A DNA stretch of 35,700 bases from CALHKP01 sp963558075 (GTDB lineage Bacteria > Bacillota > Clostridia > Peptostreptococcales > Anaerovoracaceae), in the NCBI GenBank assembly GCA_963558075.1, contig CAUWFN010000018.1, positions 1 to 35,700 on the forward strand. The letters run 5' to 3'. The notes below the pieces were generated by a model. That model was not told where the DNA came from. It worked only from the letters and a program-made list of their open reading frames with translations, and made no database searches. Both the position numbers and the translations under genes were made by a program. Below are positions 1 through 7,975 of the stretch, in pieces. The stretch's first letter is position 1. Each line of letters opens with the position of its first letter.

Positions 1-377
1 TACAATTTCTGGTTGATAAAGTTTGCTTTATTTCCAAATGTACTATCAGTTTTTAATTCTGTTACATATCTATAAACAAATCCATCGTGAAAGAATATCA
101 TATCTAACTGTATGCTATCATAACTATAATGTTTTCCTTCAAGTCTAAACTCTCCCAAAATAGAATAGCAACAATCAAGAAGTTCTATAGCACTCGTCTT
201 ACCCGATGCATTTTTACCTACAAATGCCATTGTATTAAAAACATATAAACCGTCTGCAATCATTTGCAGTTCATATTCTTTATCTTCTGATGTTTTCTTT
301 GATTTTGCAATAAAATCTATCGTAAATCCATTCTTGCAATTTTTAAATCCGTTAGCACTTACTTTTAATAATTTCAT
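1..377 (-). CDS. AAA-family ATPase (AAA15/RloA-like), N-terminal part only
   Basis: The gene runs off the left edge of the window, so only the first 125 or so residues are seen. I translated it by hand from the ATG at 377, which follows a good AGGTGAG ribosome site. The protein opens with MKLLKVSANGF, typical of SMC/RecF-like ABC ATPases, and has a clear Walker A, GKNASGKT, at residues 54-61. This start and P-loop spacing resemble the AAA15 (COG1106, RloA-like) ATPases often found in phage-defence or accessory loci. The Walker B and signature motif would lie outside the window. It is the most downstream gene seen in a minus-strand accessory block with a shortened CbrC, conjugation genes and AbiE. 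Other overcoming-lysogeny-type or generic ATP-binding proteins are possible. Confidence 0.7.
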   Translation of the reverse strand, partial: MKLLKVSANGFKNCKNGFTIDFIAKSKKTSEDKEYELQMIADGLYVFNTMAFVGKNASGKTSAIELLDCCYSILGEFRLEGKHYSYDSIQLDMIFFHDGFVYRYVTELKTDSTFGNKANFINQKL

Positions 378-460
378 TTTAGTCTCACCTCACATGATAA
401 TTATACAACATTAACAGATTTAAAACAATGTTTTTGGTTTAATTTGATTGTGATTCATTT

Positions 461-955
461 TTATAAAAGCCCTAAAATTTTCTCATAACAGTAGCCTGGA
501 GTTCTATGAATTAACTCATCCAATTTGTCAATATCCTCTACCCCATCATCAACAGAGTAATCGTCTTGAAAAGTTCCATCAAATTTTTTTGCAGCATCAC
601 CACTAGCAATACAATTAGGACAAAGGTAATCAATATCATCAACCGCATAAAAAGGTGCTTTATAATATATGTTAGTAGCTTTACCACAGCAATCGCAAAT
701 TACACCTTCTTTACATTGCTCAAATGCACCGGTTGATAAAGGATTTGGATGATATTTAAACTCTGGAATTCCCAAATTCTTCAATCTTTCTTTTTCCTTT
801 ATAATATCATATGAAGTTTTAGGCTTTGGTATAGCAAAGCTATTTCCCCAATTATCTGCATAAGTTTTCATTTTTGCTAATCGTTTCTTAACTTTTGTAT
901 CTGAATAATCTCCAATGATGGAAAACATTTCAAACGCAGATTTTTTATAGTTCAA
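461..955 (-). CDS. CbrC/UPF0167-family protein, shortened C-terminus
   Basis: A 164-residue protein whose middle (about residues 60-155) matches the CbrC (UPF0167) family: PEFKYHPNPL, a CDCCGK pair, an LCPNCIASG pair and AAKKFDGTFQD, ending in a conserved RTPGY block. The two Cys pairs suggest a zinc-binding domain. The family was named for E. coli CbrC, linked to colicin E2 tolerance, but its biochemistry is not established. From memory, homologues continue for some 30-40 residues after RTPGY; here the protein stops after ten more (CYEKILGLL), so the C-terminus looks lost or replaced. The 60-residue N-terminal extension is unfamiliar. It lies between a DUF5688 gene and a partial ATPase gene in an accessory block and may be a decaying cargo gene. 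Confidence 0.7.
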   Translation of the reverse strand: MNYKKSAFEMFSIIGDYSDTKVKKRLAKMKTYADNWGNSFAIPKPKTSYDIIKEKERLKNLGIPEFKYHPNPLSTGAFEQCKEGVICDCCGKATNIYYKAPFYAVDDIDYLCPNCIASGDAAKKFDGTFQDDYSVDDGVEDIDKLDELIHRTPGYCYEKILGLL

Positions 956-1038
956 TAAATCATATACATATACTAATCTCTCTATTTATTTTTACTTCCA
1001 AAACTATCTTCCCCTTTCGTGATCCTTATCCGGTTCTG

Positions 1039-1935
1039 CTATTTTAAGTGTTCTTTGCTGTATTCAAGTACTTTATCACTTAAAACATCTTCCGGTGCTA
1101 CAGCTTCCTTATTAACAGTTCTTAGCATATTCTGAAGTTCTGTTGCACTCATTTCATTTGATTTTGGAACAATTAAAAACTCATGTCTGGAAGACGGAAT
1201 TGCATAATAACCCATGCCAAGTAATTCTCCAATTTTATCTTTAATACCTGGATAAAACATAGTAGTTGCTCCAAATCTTCCATCCTGATTTGATAACACA
1301 TAAATCTCACTATCGGAGATAACTTCATTTGTATTAAGCAGATTATTATTCTCAAAATCAAAAGCCTGCATAAAAAGTTTACTTCTCATATCCTGCAATA
1401 CAGCAGGGTATTTATTCTTCGTATTTTCTACAGCGGCCTCATGAATTAACCTCATATCGAGCCCTTCCATTCTTGCAAGCTCTCTAGTCAGTGGAATACT
1501 AGCCTCATCAGTAATTTCAATGTGATAGGTTAGAGCATATCCATTTCCAATCGGCGTATGCTTCATATCACGAAGCAAATTCTGATTCATTTTTATACTA
1601 ACGATTCTGCACACCACTCTTTTTTCCACTTCATCCGGCGTAAGGGAGAACTCCCCTATAACTGGATTCTTCTTCCACGCTTCATCAAAGGTATCTGCTA
1701 TTTCACTAAGCACCAGTTCCATAGGCTGCCCTTTCTGATAGCTTTCATAAAATTCCTCAAGATAAATCACAGGTGATGGAAGCATCGCTGCTCTGTCTAC
1801 CCTGATTCCATATAGCATCATGTCATTTACCTTAAGCTGTTTATGAACTTTTAATTCTCCGGCATTTCTAATTTCTTCTGATAAATATGGCTTTATTCTA
1901 TCGTTTACTTCCATTGCAAATTCTTCTCTATTCAT
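1039..1935 (-). CDS. DUF5688 family protein (conjugative-element accessory)
   Basis: A 298-residue soluble protein with no signal peptide or membrane segment. Its pattern (MNREEFAMEVNDRIKPYL, a central region rich in acidic and basic residues, and a C-terminal stretch YAIPSSRHEFLIVP before a mixed tail) is that of DUF5688, a family I know from integrative conjugative elements and plasmids of Clostridia. No catalytic motif is recognisable and the function is unknown. It starts 13 bases after the stop of the TrbL-like gene, with a GGAGG-type site (AAAGGAGGAAAA) before the ATG, so the two are probably co-transcribed. Family assignment is from memory of the sequence pattern; the link to conjugation rests on context. 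Confidence 0.7.
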   Translation of the reverse strand: MNREEFAMEVNDRIKPYLSEEIRNAGELKVHKQLKVNDMMLYGIRVDRAAMLPSPVIYLEEFYESYQKGQPMELVLSEIADTFDEAWKKNPVIGEFSLTPDEVEKRVVCRIVSIKMNQNLLRDMKHTPIGNGYALTYHIEITDEASIPLTRELARMEGLDMRLIHEAAVENTKNKYPAVLQDMRSKLFMQAFDFENNNLLNTNEVISDSEIYVLSNQDGRFGATTMFYPGIKDKIGELLGMGYYAIPSSRHEFLIVPKSNEMSATELQNMLRTVNKEAVAPEDVLSDKVLEYSKEHLK

Positions 1936-1948
1936 CGTTTTTCCTCCT

Positions 1949-2785
1949 TTATAGTCCCATCATTTCTCTAATGATTCTGTCTGCCAGTTTTACTGCTCCC
2001 ACAAGAACCAGCATATTAAAAATCAATTCTCCAACATAACTCCATACCATTGTCGCAGGTGCTGCATCTGTATCTACAACCGGTGGTGATTCCGCAAATA
2101 CAGAAAATATGATACAAGCAAGCAGAATTATTGCTCCTTCAAGGCATACTGCAGCATACGATTTGATAAAACTTTTACCTATTTGCTGTGATGGCTCTCC
2201 CGCAAATGATGATAAGGGCACAGGTGCTATGGCAGTATACATATATAGCTTAAAAAATCTTGCATAAACACTCATGATAATGATAAAAGAAAGTATTGTT
2301 ATAACAAGGCTTCCTATCAATGTTACTGCCCATAATGGAATACTTTCAAAAAATCCACAATCTTCAATTGCCGTAATCATCTCCTGTGGCAATACCAATT
2401 CGTTGTTTGCTCCAATTCCAGATGCTTTCATTATTGTACTTATTACACCTTGTGCGATATCAAATAATGCAATCATCAATTCAAGTCCATAGGTCACAAC
2501 TCCTTTTGCTAAAGCAAAGCGTATAAACAGTTTCAGTGCATGCTCCGGTTTCTTCACTTCTGTAAAACTTCCACATGTTTTTACCACTCCTACAACGAAA
2601 AAAAGGACTAGCAAAGCCAGTCCAATCGCCATAAGTGCTCCGTGAATATTTAAAATTACTTCCCATATTCCGCCGCCTCTGAAATTCTGCGGTGATTCCG
2701 TAAGCAGCTTCCACACTTCCGCCAATTTTTCATTCCAGGTTTCAAGGGAGTTCTGCAGATTCTGCACTACCCAGTTGTCTGACAC
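1949..2785 (-). CDS. TrbL/VirB6-like conjugal transfer membrane protein
   Basis: A 278-residue polytopic membrane protein. After an N-terminal stretch of about 45 residues it has roughly six hydrophobic segments (around residues 50-70, 90-115, 150-185, 205-230 and 245-270), and a conserved-looking block ARFFKLYMYTAIAPVPLSSF near residue 180. This is the pattern of the TrbL/VirB6-like proteins (CD1112-type) in type IV secretion modules of Tn1549/CTn-like elements of Firmicutes, where they are taken to form part of the inner-membrane channel. It is followed by a DUF5688 gene, a usual companion. The upstream partner expected in such elements is not here; the AbiE pair sits there instead, separated by a terminator. 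No other transfer gene is in the window. Confidence 0.8.
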   Translation of the reverse strand: MSDNWVVQNLQNSLETWNEKLAEVWKLLTESPQNFRGGGIWEVILNIHGALMAIGLALLVLFFVVGVVKTCGSFTEVKKPEHALKLFIRFALAKGVVTYGLELMIALFDIAQGVISTIMKASGIGANNELVLPQEMITAIEDCGFFESIPLWAVTLIGSLVITILSFIIIMSVYARFFKLYMYTAIAPVPLSSFAGEPSQQIGKSFIKSYAAVCLEGAIILLACIIFSVFAESPPVVDTDAAPATMVWSYVGELIFNMLVLVGAVKLADRIIREMMGL

Positions 2786-2903
2786 CTAATACACCTCCTT
2801 CTTTTTTTCTTCTCAATGTGATTCATCTTGTTCACCTCCCTTATTAAAAATTTAAGGTATTTCTCCTTGCATAGGATTTTCCTATGTATTTTGGGTAAGA
2901 AAA

Positions 2904-2933
2904 AGCCTGATCCGATTATTTTTCGGTCAGGCT
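2904..2933 (-). terminator. Rho-independent terminator of the abiE operon
   Basis: On the minus strand AGCCTGACCGA pairs with TCGGATCAGGCT (one bulged base) around a seven-base A/T loop, followed by TTTTTC. It begins about 15 bases past the abiEii stop and so separates the toxin-antitoxin unit from the TrbL-like gene. Confidence 0.85.
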
Positions 2934-2948
2934 ATGTATGATTATCTT

Positions 2949-3791
2949 CTATAAATTTAGTTTTTCAGCAATTTCTTCAATAACATCAAGAGTATTGTGA
3001 AATTCAAGATTTCCTATATAACTGTTATCTACCAGATATCTATCCCAAACAATATAGAGTTGCGGTTCTTCTCTAATGTCTTTTAAAATATCTTTCCAAT
3101 CCCTTATATCATCAAGTGATTCTCTTTTCTTTGCAGTTAAAAGAACAGCTTCTCGCAAAAAATCAATATTGATTTTATCTTTATATACACGATATAAAAT
3201 ATACATATCGTAAAAGTCCCTGGCTCTCGTACTTGCAATATTTCTTCTTATAATAGTTTCATACTTTTCTGCAAGGATTGTTTCAATAGTGTATGCCATT
3301 ACAGGCACTGTTCGTTCTTCAAAAGACAACGGAAATTTGTATTGAATAGCTGCAGGTGTAATAACATCTCCGGTTGTAATATCTATCTTCATTGGATTTT
3401 TCATTTTTCCAAAAATAGCTTCTAAATGCACACGAAAATTATTATACGCATCTTCTTCTCTAATTGGTTCTATTCTTTTATATACAAAAGTCACATCATC
3501 TCCAACATCAGTATCTAAAATACTTTTTATGACTGCAACTATCTCTTTTTCTTCCATTTGCACACCTTGTACAGTTGTATCCATATCCATAGTTGTTCTT
3601 TCTGAAATACCAATCATAGAAGATATTAAAAGACCACCTTTTAATATAAAATTTTTCTGATAAGGTGATGCCGCCAATCTTTCAATAATTCTTTCAAAGA
3701 AGAACATTTGTAAAATCTCCTGTGCACGAAGATTTTTCTCTTTTGCTATATTTTTAATTGTGCCTTTTAATTGCTCCGGTGTTTTATTCAT
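2949..3791 (-). CDS. abiEii: AbiEii-type nucleotidyltransferase toxin
   Basis: A 280-residue protein of the AbiEii/AbiGii (DUF1814) family, the toxin of type IV toxin-antitoxin systems that cause abortive phage infection. Members are DNA-polymerase-beta-like nucleotidyltransferases; related MenT toxins add nucleotides to tRNA acceptor ends. Visible motifs fit: the glycine motif FILKGGLLIS near residue 43 followed by RTTMDMDTTV, giving the T-x-D-x-D metal-binding pair, then a later lysine-rich ILAEKYETI block and an ARDFYDMY motif near residue 205. The ATG overlaps the stop of the antitoxin gene by four bases (ATGA), so the two are translationally coupled. A terminator follows directly. The substrate of this member cannot be read from sequence. 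Confidence 0.92.
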   Translation of the reverse strand: MNKTPEQLKGTIKNIAKEKNLRAQEILQMFFFERIIERLAASPYQKNFILKGGLLISSMIGISERTTMDMDTTVQGVQMEEKEIVAVIKSILDTDVGDDVTFVYKRIEPIREEDAYNNFRVHLEAIFGKMKNPMKIDITTGDVITPAAIQYKFPLSFEERTVPVMAYTIETILAEKYETIIRRNIASTRARDFYDMYILYRVYKDKINIDFLREAVLLTAKKRESLDDIRDWKDILKDIREEPQLYIVWDRYLVDNSYIGNLEFHNTLDVIEEIAEKLNL

Positions 3792-4384
3792 AGTACCTCC
3801 ATATAAGTTCTTACTGACTCTTCTATCTCAAATGTCTTACTATATTTTATCAATCTTCTTAGATTTGGCTTAGATTTAAAATATTCCTTGATTGCCTGCG
3901 AAAATATCTGCAAATCCATTGATTCTTTATTTCGTATAATATCACATATACATCTTTCTCTGTCATATACTTTAATTTTATTTCCTTGTGGTGAGTTCAT
4001 CTCACATATGCCTAAATCATAAACGCTATCACTAACATAATGAAACCTGATATGTGGATTATTTCTCTTTAATCTGCTGCAATTGGCACCTCTTGGTACT
4101 GTAACATCCATATAGTGCGGTGTTCGATCTGAAAGTCCCCACAAATATAATGCTGTCCCGTAAGAAAACACGGCATCTTCTTTTTGGACTTGTATCAGTA
4201 GATATTCATCCACTATAGTATCTGTTAAAGCATATAGTCCTTTTCTCACACATTGTAAATTCCCTTTGTCTTTGTATTTTTTCAGCATCGGTCTACTGAT
4301 TCCTGCCAATTCCACTTGTGAAGTTTTGATTAATCCATGATTATCTTCAGCAATTTGTTTTATATTTTCCCAAATCAAATCCAT
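3788..4384 (-). CDS. abiEi: AbiEi-type antitoxin and autorepressor
   Basis: A 198-residue protein of the AbiEi family (COG5340). The N-terminal 60 residues form a winged-helix DNA-binding domain (IKTSQVELAGISRPMLKKYK, then VRKGLYAL). The rest, with the typical ALYLWGLSDRTPHYMDVTVPRG block, is the antitoxin domain that neutralises the toxin without direct binding in characterised cases. It is the first gene of a two-gene operon. The ATG at 4384 has an AGAGGG site five bases upstream. The promoter just upstream is straddled by a perfect 9-bp inverted repeat, matching the known negative autoregulation of AbiEi proteins. The pair lies beside conjugation genes, as is common for AbiE cargo. Confidence 0.92.
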   Translation of the reverse strand: MDLIWENIKQIAEDNHGLIKTSQVELAGISRPMLKKYKDKGNLQCVRKGLYALTDTIVDEYLLIQVQKEDAVFSYGTALYLWGLSDRTPHYMDVTVPRGANCSRLKRNNPHIRFHYVSDSVYDLGICEMNSPQGNKIKVYDRERCICDIIRNKESMDLQIFSQAIKEYFKSKPNLRRLIKYSKTFEIEESVRTYMEVL

Positions 4385-4399
4385 ATTGTCCCTCTTTTC

Positions 4400-4448
4400 G
4401 TTTACATTCTTTCTTCAAATTATATATTCTTTTAGAATAAATGTAAAC
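4400..4448 (-). promoter_or_regulatory. abiE promoter flanked by inverted-repeat operator
   Basis: Minus strand: -35 TTTACA (4447-4442), 17-base spacer, -10 TATAAT (4424-4419). A perfect inverted repeat GTTTACATT (4400-4408) and AATGTAAAC (4440-4448) has one arm over the -35 and the other just past the expected start site near 4412. The spacer holds a second small dyad, ATTCT-TTT-AGAAT. The arrangement fits AbiEi binding to paired repeats to repress its own operon. Confidence 0.75.
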
Positions 4449-4607
4449 CAATTTTGTTCATATTTCTTTCATTAACTCTGTTGCTATTGTTTATGTGTTC
4501 AATTTCATTTTACAATCTACGCTTATATTTTTTACAGTACGTCTTGCGAAATCTCAAATTTATGCTGTATATCACTAAATTTAACCATAGACTCTTTCCT
4601 GTGGCTC

Positions 4608-4660
4608 TTGACTATACAGGTGAGAGTGCTATACTAAACTTGTGAGCAGTGACTCACAAG
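4608..4660 (+). promoter_or_regulatory. Promoter with perfect palindromic operator for the TetR operon
   Basis: -35 TTGACT (4608-4613), 16-base spacer, -10 TATACT (4630-4635). The palindrome CTTGTGAG-N6-CTCACAAG (4639-4660) covers the expected transcription start near 4642. It is the obvious binding site for the TetR-family protein encoded immediately downstream, giving autorepression and control of the whole kinase-aldolase-aminotransferase operon. Confidence 0.8.
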
Positions 4661-4690
4661 AAACCAAGAAAAGAGGAAACGAGGATTCCT

Positions 4691-5311
4691 ATGCACAAGA
4701 AGCTAGAACGCGAAGACTTGACACATATAATGGAAACCGGCATCAACGAATTTGCAGAAAAAGGCCTTGATCGTGCCAATATCAACCAGATTGCAAAAGC
4801 CGCCGGAGTAAGTGTCGGGGTAATCTATAAATATTTCAATACAAAAGACGAATTTTTTCTGCAGTGCGTAAGATACAGCCTAAACACGCTAGATCAAGTC
4901 CTGCAGGATGCCTTCAGCGAAGGACATACGGCAGAAGATGCAGTTTACCGGATAATCAGAGCGCTTCAAAAGTGCGGTAGAGAGCACGGAAGCTACTACA
5001 TAATGTATAACGAAATCACATCTGGAAGCTGCAGAAAATATGCTAAGTTTCTCGCTGAAGAAATAGAAAGCCGTACAGCTCACATATATAGTGAGATGTT
5101 CAAAAGGTCAGGAAAGGGCAAAAGCGCTGAAGAGCCTCAGCTTGCAGCCTTTCTCTTTGACAACCTGCTTATGATGCTGCAGTTTTCCTACAGCTGTGAC
5201 TACTACAAACAGCGTATGAGAATATACTGCGGCGAGAGCTGCTTTGATGATGACAAAAAGCTTGCAGAAGACATAACTAGCTACATCTGTAGAGCCTTTG
5301 AATTAAAGTAG
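4691..5311 (+). CDS. TetR/AcrR-family transcriptional regulator
   Basis: A 206-residue regulator. The N-terminal helix-turn-helix is clear (about residues 10-55: IMETGINEFAEKGL, then INQIAKAAGVSVGVIYKYF and NTKDEFF). The C-terminal ligand domain is divergent and names no effector. I place the start at the ATG at 4691, preceded by CGAGG at a proper distance; an in-frame GTG at 4649 lies inside the palindromic operator and has no ribosome site. The stop is 17 bases before the kinase gene. By position it controls the downstream operon through the perfect palindrome over its own promoter. The inducer is probably a substrate or intermediate of that pathway, which is inference. Confidence 0.9.
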   Translation: MHKKLEREDLTHIMETGINEFAEKGLDRANINQIAKAAGVSVGVIYKYFNTKDEFFLQCVRYSLNTLDQVLQDAFSEGHTAEDAVYRIIRALQKCGREHGSYYIMYNEITSGSCRKYAKFLAEEIESRTAHIYSEMFKRSGKGKSAEEPQLAAFLFDNLLMMLQFSYSCDYYKQRMRIYCGESCFDDDKKLAEDITSYICRAFELK

Positions 5312-5328
5312 CAGAGAGGAGTGATTTT

Positions 5329-6945
5329 ATGCTTCACGTTATTTCCTGCGATTTTGGAACAACTGGCGTCAAAACATGTCTGTTTCGAATCAGCGACACT
5401 ATCGAAATGATAGAAAACGCCTACGGCTCCTATGGTCTTTACATTCTCGACGGAGGTGGCGCAGAGCAGGATGCGGATGAATGGTGGAGCGCCATGTGCC
5501 AAACTACCAGAGAGCTAATTGCAAAGGCTGATATTACAGCAGAAGAAATCGACGGTATTTCCTTCTGCTCCCAGATGCAAGGACTTGTACTAGTCGACAA
5601 AGACGCTAAGGCTGTAAGACGCCCTATGAGTTACATGGACCAGCGTGCATCAGAACAAATGAAAAAATGCCAAGGGCACGGAATTAAAATTTCTGGAGCA
5701 AACGTTTTCATGCTGTTAAAAAGCCTTTCACTTACAGGCGCTGCATCTACAAGCGTCAAAGACCCTATATGGAAATACAAATGGGTCCAGGAAAACGAGC
5801 CGGAGAATTTTACTAGAGTCTATAAATGGCTCGATGTAAAGGAATATCTGATTGCAAGATGCACAGGTAAATTCGTTATGACTAGAGACTCGGCCTATGC
5901 TACCTTCCTTTATCAGACGAAAAAAGGAAAAGGTGAGTTTTCACCTGCCCTCTGCAAAATGTATGGTGTAAACATGGACCATATGCCTGATATCATAGAA
6001 TCATCTGATCAGGCCGGCGTTTTGACAGAGAAGGCTAGCGCAGAGCTTGGACTTGCACCAGGAACACCTGTGTTTGGTGGAGGCGGCGATGCCAGCCTCA
6101 TAGGCGTTGGAGCAGGCGCTGCAAAATCAGGTCAAACTCATATATACTCTGGAACATCAGGCTGGGTAGGAACTGTAATTGATAAGCAAGTAGTAGACAT
6201 ATCTGCTATGATAGCTGGAATTGTAGGTGTATCAAAGGACCGCTACACGTATTTTGCCGAGATGGAAACAGCGGGAAAATGCTTTGAATGGGTAAAAGAT
6301 CATCTAGCACTCGATGAAATCGACATCTATCTGGAAAAACACGACATTGCAGAAGATCCTGTTTCGGCTTACAGAAATCTCTACGAATACATGACATCAA
6401 AGATTGCAGAAATCGGCCCTGGAGCAGGCGGCGTAATTTTCACTCCATGGCTACACGGAAACAGGTGCCCTTTCGAAGACCCTAATTCATCGGGTATGTT
6501 CTTTAACATCGGCCTAGATACAGGAAAAACAGAAATGATCAGAGCAGTTCAAGAGGGAATATGCTATCACCTTCGCTGGATGCTCGAGTGCGAGGACAAA
6601 AAAATAAAAACATCAAACACTGTTCGATTTGTTGGAGGAGGCGCTGTATCTGATTTTATCTGCCAAATGCTTGCAGATATTACAGGACGCACAGTGGAAA
6701 CAGTTCCTAACCCTCAGGATGCCGGAGCTGTAGGCGCTGCCCTTCTCGCTTCAGTAGGACGCGGACTCTTTGACAACATAGAACAAGCCTCCAAGCTTAT
6801 AAAACCGAGCAAAACCTTTGTTCCTAATATGGAAAACAAAAGAATATACGACAAAAACTATGCTGTTTTCAAAGAACTTTACAAATCAAATAAGAAAAAT
6901 TTCAAGAATATAAACAAAACAGATAGGGGCAGGAAATATGAATGA
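5329..6945 (+). CDS. FGGY-family carbohydrate kinase
   Basis: A 538-residue cytoplasmic kinase of the FGGY family (xylulokinase, glycerol kinase and relatives), which phosphorylates a sugar, sugar alcohol or ketose with ATP. The N-terminal phosphate-1 motif DFGTTGVKT (residues 8-16) is present. The central domain contains GGGGDASLIGVGAG and SGTSGW, and the C-terminal lobe has VRFVGGGAVSDFICQMLADITG, the signature region of the family, followed by NPQDAGAVGAALLA. The length is normal. GAGAGGVIF and PWLHGNRCPFED are typical of xylulokinase-like members, but the substrate cannot be assigned. The gene overlaps the next (aldolase) by 8 bases, supporting sequential kinase and aldolase steps that would yield a triose phosphate and an aldehyde. 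Confidence 0.93.
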   Translation: MLHVISCDFGTTGVKTCLFRISDTIEMIENAYGSYGLYILDGGGAEQDADEWWSAMCQTTRELIAKADITAEEIDGISFCSQMQGLVLVDKDAKAVRRPMSYMDQRASEQMKKCQGHGIKISGANVFMLLKSLSLTGAASTSVKDPIWKYKWVQENEPENFTRVYKWLDVKEYLIARCTGKFVMTRDSAYATFLYQTKKGKGEFSPALCKMYGVNMDHMPDIIESSDQAGVLTEKASAELGLAPGTPVFGGGGDASLIGVGAGAAKSGQTHIYSGTSGWVGTVIDKQVVDISAMIAGIVGVSKDRYTYFAEMETAGKCFEWVKDHLALDEIDIYLEKHDIAEDPVSAYRNLYEYMTSKIAEIGPGAGGVIFTPWLHGNRCPFEDPNSSGMFFNIGLDTGKTEMIRAVQEGICYHLRWMLECEDKKIKTSNTVRFVGGGAVSDFICQMLADITGRTVETVPNPQDAGAVGAALLASVGRGLFDNIEQASKLIKPSKTFVPNMENKRIYDKNYAVFKELYKSNKKNFKNINKTDRGRKYE

Positions 6946-7969
6946 AAACCTTTGCGAAAAAGAAAAAGCTTTGAGACATCAAATTATAGAAACAGGTCTT
7001 AAGCTGCTTGATACAGGTCTTGTGGCAAGAACATGGGGAAATGTAAGTGCAAAGCTTGACAGCAGTAAAATTATTATAACTCCAAGTGGACTTGACTACA
7101 GAGGCCTAAATGATGATGACCTACCTGTTTACGACTGTAAAGACGGCGAGTGGACAGGACCTTATAAGCCTTCTGGCGAAAAGCTCGTTCACAAGGCTGC
7201 CTACGAGAATATTCCTGATGCTTCTTTTGTAATTCACACTCACCAGACATATGCCACAGCAATCGGCCTTACAGGCTTTGATACTCTTGATATCACTGAC
7301 GATGAAAGAGAAAAGCTTGGGGGAATTGCCCTTGCTGGCTATGGACTTTCCGGAACAAAGAAGCTCGAAAAAGCAGTTGCAAAAGCTATGGAAAATGGAG
7401 CTCACACAATATTTATGGTTCACCACGGCGTTTTGATTGCCGGAAAAGATATGGATGATACAATTCAAAGAGCTCTGCTTCTTGAGGAAATCTGCAAGAG
7501 AAACTGCAAAGCAAAGGAAGATTTTGCTGTGTCTGACAAGGTGCTAGCAAAAGGCGTCAAGCTAAAAAGCATGCTGAAAAAACAATATGAATACTGCGAC
7601 ATTCTTCAGACTCCTGCTGCAGTAGCACTTTCTGAATATAAAAGTGATATGATAGCGCAAATAGACGATATGGCTCAGATGGAAGGAAGAAAAGCTCCTT
7701 TTGCAGGAGACTCTTCTGATGATGAGTCGATGCTAAAGCTTGTAGCAGATAAACTTAATAAACACGATGCGGTTATAGTTTCGGGAGCGGGAATTATAGT
7801 CAAAGCTGAAAATTCAGGAGACCTTGAGGCTCTTATGATTCTTATGCATAAGGCCGCAGTCACTTGGCTTCATACGAAGGCTTCAGGAAAAAATGTACAG
7901 CTAGGAGCGCTGGAAACTGCTCTGATGCATTTCATCTATAAGAAGAAATACTCAAAGCAGTCAAAGTAA
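6938..7969 (+). CDS. Class II aldolase/adducin-family protein with degenerate second half
   Basis: A 343-residue protein. Residues 1-210 are a normal class II (FucA/AraD-like) aldolase or epimerase domain: GLVARTWGNVSAKL, PSGEK with the catalytic glutamate (E81), the zinc ligands in HTHQTYA (H100, H102) and the later VHHGVLIAG (H162-163). Family members cleave sugar phosphates to dihydroxyacetone phosphate plus an aldehyde, or epimerise at C4. Residues 220-343 are extra. The segment around VIVSGAGIIV followed by a helix-rich ALMILMHKAAVTWLH resembles the end of the first domain, with GAG replacing the metal-binding HHG, so it looks like a truncated, metal-free second copy. The gene overlaps the kinase gene by 8 bases and is followed after 6 bases by a GtrA gene. 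Confidence 0.88.
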   Translation: MNENLCEKEKALRHQIIETGLKLLDTGLVARTWGNVSAKLDSSKIIITPSGLDYRGLNDDDLPVYDCKDGEWTGPYKPSGEKLVHKAAYENIPDASFVIHTHQTYATAIGLTGFDTLDITDDEREKLGGIALAGYGLSGTKKLEKAVAKAMENGAHTIFMVHHGVLIAGKDMDDTIQRALLLEEICKRNCKAKEDFAVSDKVLAKGVKLKSMLKKQYEYCDILQTPAAVALSEYKSDMIAQIDDMAQMEGRKAPFAGDSSDDESMLKLVADKLNKHDAVIVSGAGIIVKAENSGDLEALMILMHKAAVTWLHTKASGKNVQLGALETALMHFIYKKKYSKQSK

Positions 7970-7975
7970 AAAATT

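Noticed and set aside
4454..4645. 63-codon hydrophobic open frame on the plus strand
   Set aside because: It lies in AT-rich intergenic DNA, lacks a ribosome site and runs into the TetR promoter.
4649..4690. Upstream GTG start for the TetR gene
   Set aside because: The GTG is inside the palindromic operator with no ribosome site; the ATG at 4691 has CGAGG at good distance and fits the family.
4385..4690. Attachment site of the conjugative element
   Set aside because: No direct repeat pair, tRNA end or integrase gene could be identified in the window.
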